A stretch of DNA of 64,000 nucleotides from JAGQRJ01 sp041402045 (lineage in GTDB: Bacteria > Planctomycetota > J058): NCBI GenBank assembly GCA_041402045.1, contig JAWKSZ010000004.1:1-64000 (forward strand), written 5' to 3'. A program made the position numbers and the translations under genes. Within the stretch, counting starts at the first letter, position 1. Each line of letters opens with the position of its first letter. Below are positions 62,028 to 64,000 of the stretch, in pieces. Under the pieces are notes generated by a model. That model had not been told where the DNA came from. It made no database searches and saw only the letters and a list, made by a program, of their open reading frames with translations.

Positions 62028-63548
62028 CTAGTGAGAGTGCCCGCCGCCGAGCTCGCCTTGACGAGCCGCCGACTTGAGCGTGAACGTGCCTTCGATGACC
62101 ACGCGGTCGCCTGCCTTCAGACCACTCTTGATCTCGACCAAGTCAGCGCCCCGAGCGCCGATGACGACCTCGCGCCGCACGAACCGCTGCTTGGGCCCCC
62201 CGTCGTGGTCGTCATGACCCGCGTGGTCGTCGTGGCCGGCCTTGGTCTTGTCGTGCTCGTCGTGGCCTTCGTGGTCGTCATGGCCGGCCTCGGCCTCGTC
62301 GTGACCCTCGTGGTCGTCGTGGGAGTCCTCTCCCTCGTCGTGACCCTCGTGGTCGTCGTGGCCAGCCGCGGGAGCGCCGTCCAAGGCCACGAACACATAG
62401 TTCCGCTCCCCTTCGTGAACGATCGCTCGCTCCGGGACTGTGACCGCAGCCTGTTGCTCGGCGAGGATGAGCTCGACGGTGCCGAATAGGCCCGGGCGAA
62501 GGGGGAACTTCTCGTTCCAACCGGCGATCGCGGTGTTGGGGAGCTCTACGCGCACCTTGCAAGCTCGGCTCGTGGGATCGACGTGGTAGTCGAGGAAGGT
62601 GACCTCGCCGGTGAGCGTGACCCCAGGGAACGCTTCCAGGCGGATTTCAGCCTTCTGGCCGCGCTGGACCCGGCGCAGGTCCCGCTCGTAGACGCTGGCG
62701 ACGACCCACACGCGGCTCAGGTCCTGGATCAGGAACAGCTTGCTCGACGTCTCGACGTACTCGTTCTCAGTGATGTCCCGGGCAACGAGCACGCCCCCCC
62801 GCGGAGCCCTTAAGGGGTAGCGTCCGTGCCCGTGCTCCTCGTCCTTGTCGAGGCCCTGCAGGTCCTCGGTGCTCAGGCCCAGGATCCTGAGACGCTCTTC
62901 AGCGGTGTGAAGTTGGATCTGGCGCTGGTTGATCTCCCCGCCCAGGGCGAGCACTCTGCTGTCTCGGTCCAGGCGCGCCTGCGCCAGGGCCTTCTCGGCC
63001 TCGTAGTAGGGGCGCAGGGTCGTGATTTCCTGGTCCTTGAGCTTCTCCTCACGCTCGAAGATCGTTTGAGCGACCTGCACCCCGCGCTCTAGCAGGACGG
63101 TCTCTTGCTCGAGCATGCGCCGGGCAGCATCGACGGACGCTCGCGCCTCCATGTAGGTGCTCGCGGCCTGGCCGAGCTCGGTGCTATCCAGCTCACAGAG
63201 GATCTCGTCCGCTTCAACCATGTCGCCGAGCTTCTTGCGAATGCTGCGGACCAGGCCCGGGACCTTCGGCGTCACGTGAGCCTGGGTGTCCAGGTTCTCG
63301 TGGACGACGGCAGTCAGGCGCAGCCGCTCGGTGACGACAGCGGGTCCGGCGACCTGCGTTTGGATCCCAGCCGCCTTGACCTGCCCGCTGGCGAGGGATA
63401 CTTCGTTGCTGCTCGCTCCAGGAGGACCGTGGTCGTCATGCCCTGCGTGTCCGTCGCCTCCGCTGCCGTCGCAGCCAGAGAGGACGAGCGTCGTGAGCAG
63501 GATCGCGAAACTGGAGGTGGCAGCCGCGTTGCCGTGGAGGTGCTTCAC
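62028..63548 (-). CDS. czcB: Membrane-fusion protein of the efflux system (CzcB-type), His-rich
   Basis: 506 residues from GTG 63548, overlapping the czcC stop (GTGA). Lipobox LTTLVLSGC, then a His/Asp-rich start (GHAGHDDHG). The lipoyl/coiled-coil hairpin (VTPKVPGLVRSIRKKLGDMV, DSTELGQAASTYMEARASVD) and beta-barrel (SRVWVVASVYERDLRRVQRG) are typical. Near the C-terminus a His/Asp/Glu-rich insert (repeats of HDDHEGHDE, about residues 385-440) interrupts the membrane-proximal domain and should bind several metal ions. Confidence 0.92.
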   Translation of the reverse strand: MKHLHGNAAATSSFAILLTTLVLSGCDGSGGDGHAGHDDHGPPGASSNEVSLASGQVKAAGIQTQVAGPAVVTERLRLTAVVHENLDTQAHVTPKVPGLVRSIRKKLGDMVEADEILCELDSTELGQAASTYMEARASVDAARRMLEQETVLLERGVQVAQTIFEREEKLKDQEITTLRPYYEAEKALAQARLDRDSRVLALGGEINQRQIQLHTAEERLRILGLSTEDLQGLDKDEEHGHGRYPLRAPRGGVLVARDITENEYVETSSKLFLIQDLSRVWVVASVYERDLRRVQRGQKAEIRLEAFPGVTLTGEVTFLDYHVDPTSRACKVRVELPNTAIAGWNEKFPLRPGLFGTVELILAEQQAAVTVPERAIVHEGERNYVFVALDGAPAAGHDDHEGHDEGEDSHDDHEGHDEAEAGHDDHEGHDEHDKTKAGHDDHAGHDDHDGGPKQRFVRREVVIGARGADLVEIKSGLKAGDRVVIEGTFTLKSAARQGELGGGHSH

Positions 63549-64000
63549 TTGGACTCCTCTTCGTGGGTCTCGGAGGCGGATGGGAGGGGGGTGCGGGCGG
63601 ACGGGAGCAGACGCCCGCAGGCGCTGTCGAGTCGGATGCGCGCTTCGGCCGACGCTTGGCGCGCTGCCAGGAAGCGGGCCTGGGTATCCAGGACTTGCCG
63701 CTGGGCGGTGAGGATCTCGAGGGGGGTGACCTCGCGCGCTTGGAAGGCGCGTTCGGTGAGGCGCAGGGTCTCTTCGGTTTGGGGGCCCAGGCTGTTCTCG
63801 AAGAGCTCGAGCACGGCCCGAGCCTGGTTCCCCTGGGTCAGCGCAGCGTGGATCTCGGCGCGAGTTCGCTGCACGGCGACCGTCACGCGGTGCCGGGCGG
63901 CGTCACGGCTTCGTTGGGCGGTCTCGACTGCGGCTTCGTTGAACCAGGTGAAGATCGGGAGCTGGATGGCGATCCCGGTGCCGATCTCGATCTGAGGCCA
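63545..64000 (-). CDS. czcC: TolC-family outer-membrane factor of the efflux system (5' end off window)
   Basis: Only the last about 151 residues are visible, running in from the right edge. IAIQLPIFTWFNEAAVETAQ and the repeated coiled coil (LTERAFQAREVTPLEILTAQ, VLDTQARFLAARQASAEARI) are typical of the second OEP repeat of TolC/CzcC proteins. The stop overlaps the GTG of czcB. It forms the outer-membrane exit duct for the czcBA pump. Confidence 0.85.
   Translation of the reverse strand, partial: WPQIEIGTGIAIQLPIFTWFNEAAVETAQRSRDAARHRVTVAVQRTRAEIHAALTQGNQARAVLELFENSLGPQTEETLRLTERAFQAREVTPLEILTAQRQVLDTQARFLAARQASAEARIRLDSACGRLLPSARTPLPSASETHEEESK

Overview
The window is about 70% GC, with dense coding, frequent GTG starts, GTGA/ATGA gene overlaps, many secreted proteins of unknown function, several large eukaryotic-type Ser/Thr kinases with TPR, Kelch-like or membrane extensions, an ECF-type sigma factor overlapping a kinase gene, and an exported Ni superoxide dismutase. 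This mix fits a high-GC planctomycete-like bacterium. That assignment is inferred from gene content only, since no rRNA or other marker gene is present.

Layout. 1-12.7 kb: secreted proteins, a HEAT-repeat protein, a frame-disrupted hydrolase, an exported catalase-peroxidase and a divergent NtrC/NorR-type regulator. 12.9-17 kb: a thioredoxin-like gene with one in-frame UGA, then the sigma factor/kinase pair. 17.2-21.3 kb: two paralogous secreted proteins sharing an N-terminus but carrying different C-terminal toxin-like domains (Fic and a short DUF4258-like domain). 21-30 kb: membrane and secreted proteins, TspO, a Vps62-like protein, and an ArsR/AHSA1/membrane cluster. 30-44 kb: a GDPD/esterase-like enzyme, kinases, a CAT-like acyltransferase and a LURP-one-like protein. 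44-50.8 kb: GH16, Ni-SOD, HAD phosphatase and small hypotheticals. At 51.1 kb lies the 3' half of a tRNA-Gly(CCC) gene with its terminator, the usual scar of an integrated element. To its right, through the window edge, comes a metal-response region of visibly lower GC.

The most interesting part is in that island. A divergent arsR/merR promoter region drives two operons. The rightward one is merR, a small CGAC redox protein, an HMA-thioredoxin lipoprotein and an outer-membrane-like protein. The MerR has the three Cys spaced exactly as in mercury sensors (77/112/121). The last two genes each contain two in-frame UGA codons at positions where paired metal-binding cysteines are expected (GMT-U-PVG-U and QG-U-PA-U-SNP), with hairpins downstream that resemble bacterial SECIS elements. 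Read through as selenocysteine, each becomes one full-length protein. I infer a mercury-responsive, selenocysteine-based metal-capture operon. The leftward operon holds arsR, an MtrA-like (corrinoid-protein-like) gene, a lipoprotein and a Cys-Cys membrane protein. Further right are a membrane-anchored kinase and a czcCBA-type efflux system with His-rich accessory parts.

Several genes (hydrolase at 5.2-6.6 kb, AHSA1/membrane pair at 28.1-28.9 kb, kinase tail at 42.4-42.8 kb, secreted protein at 43.1-44.0 kb, cREC protein at 47.9 kb) are broken by clustered small frameshifts. These may be pseudogenes or local assembly errors, and they are distinct from the UGA cases, where the frame is preserved.
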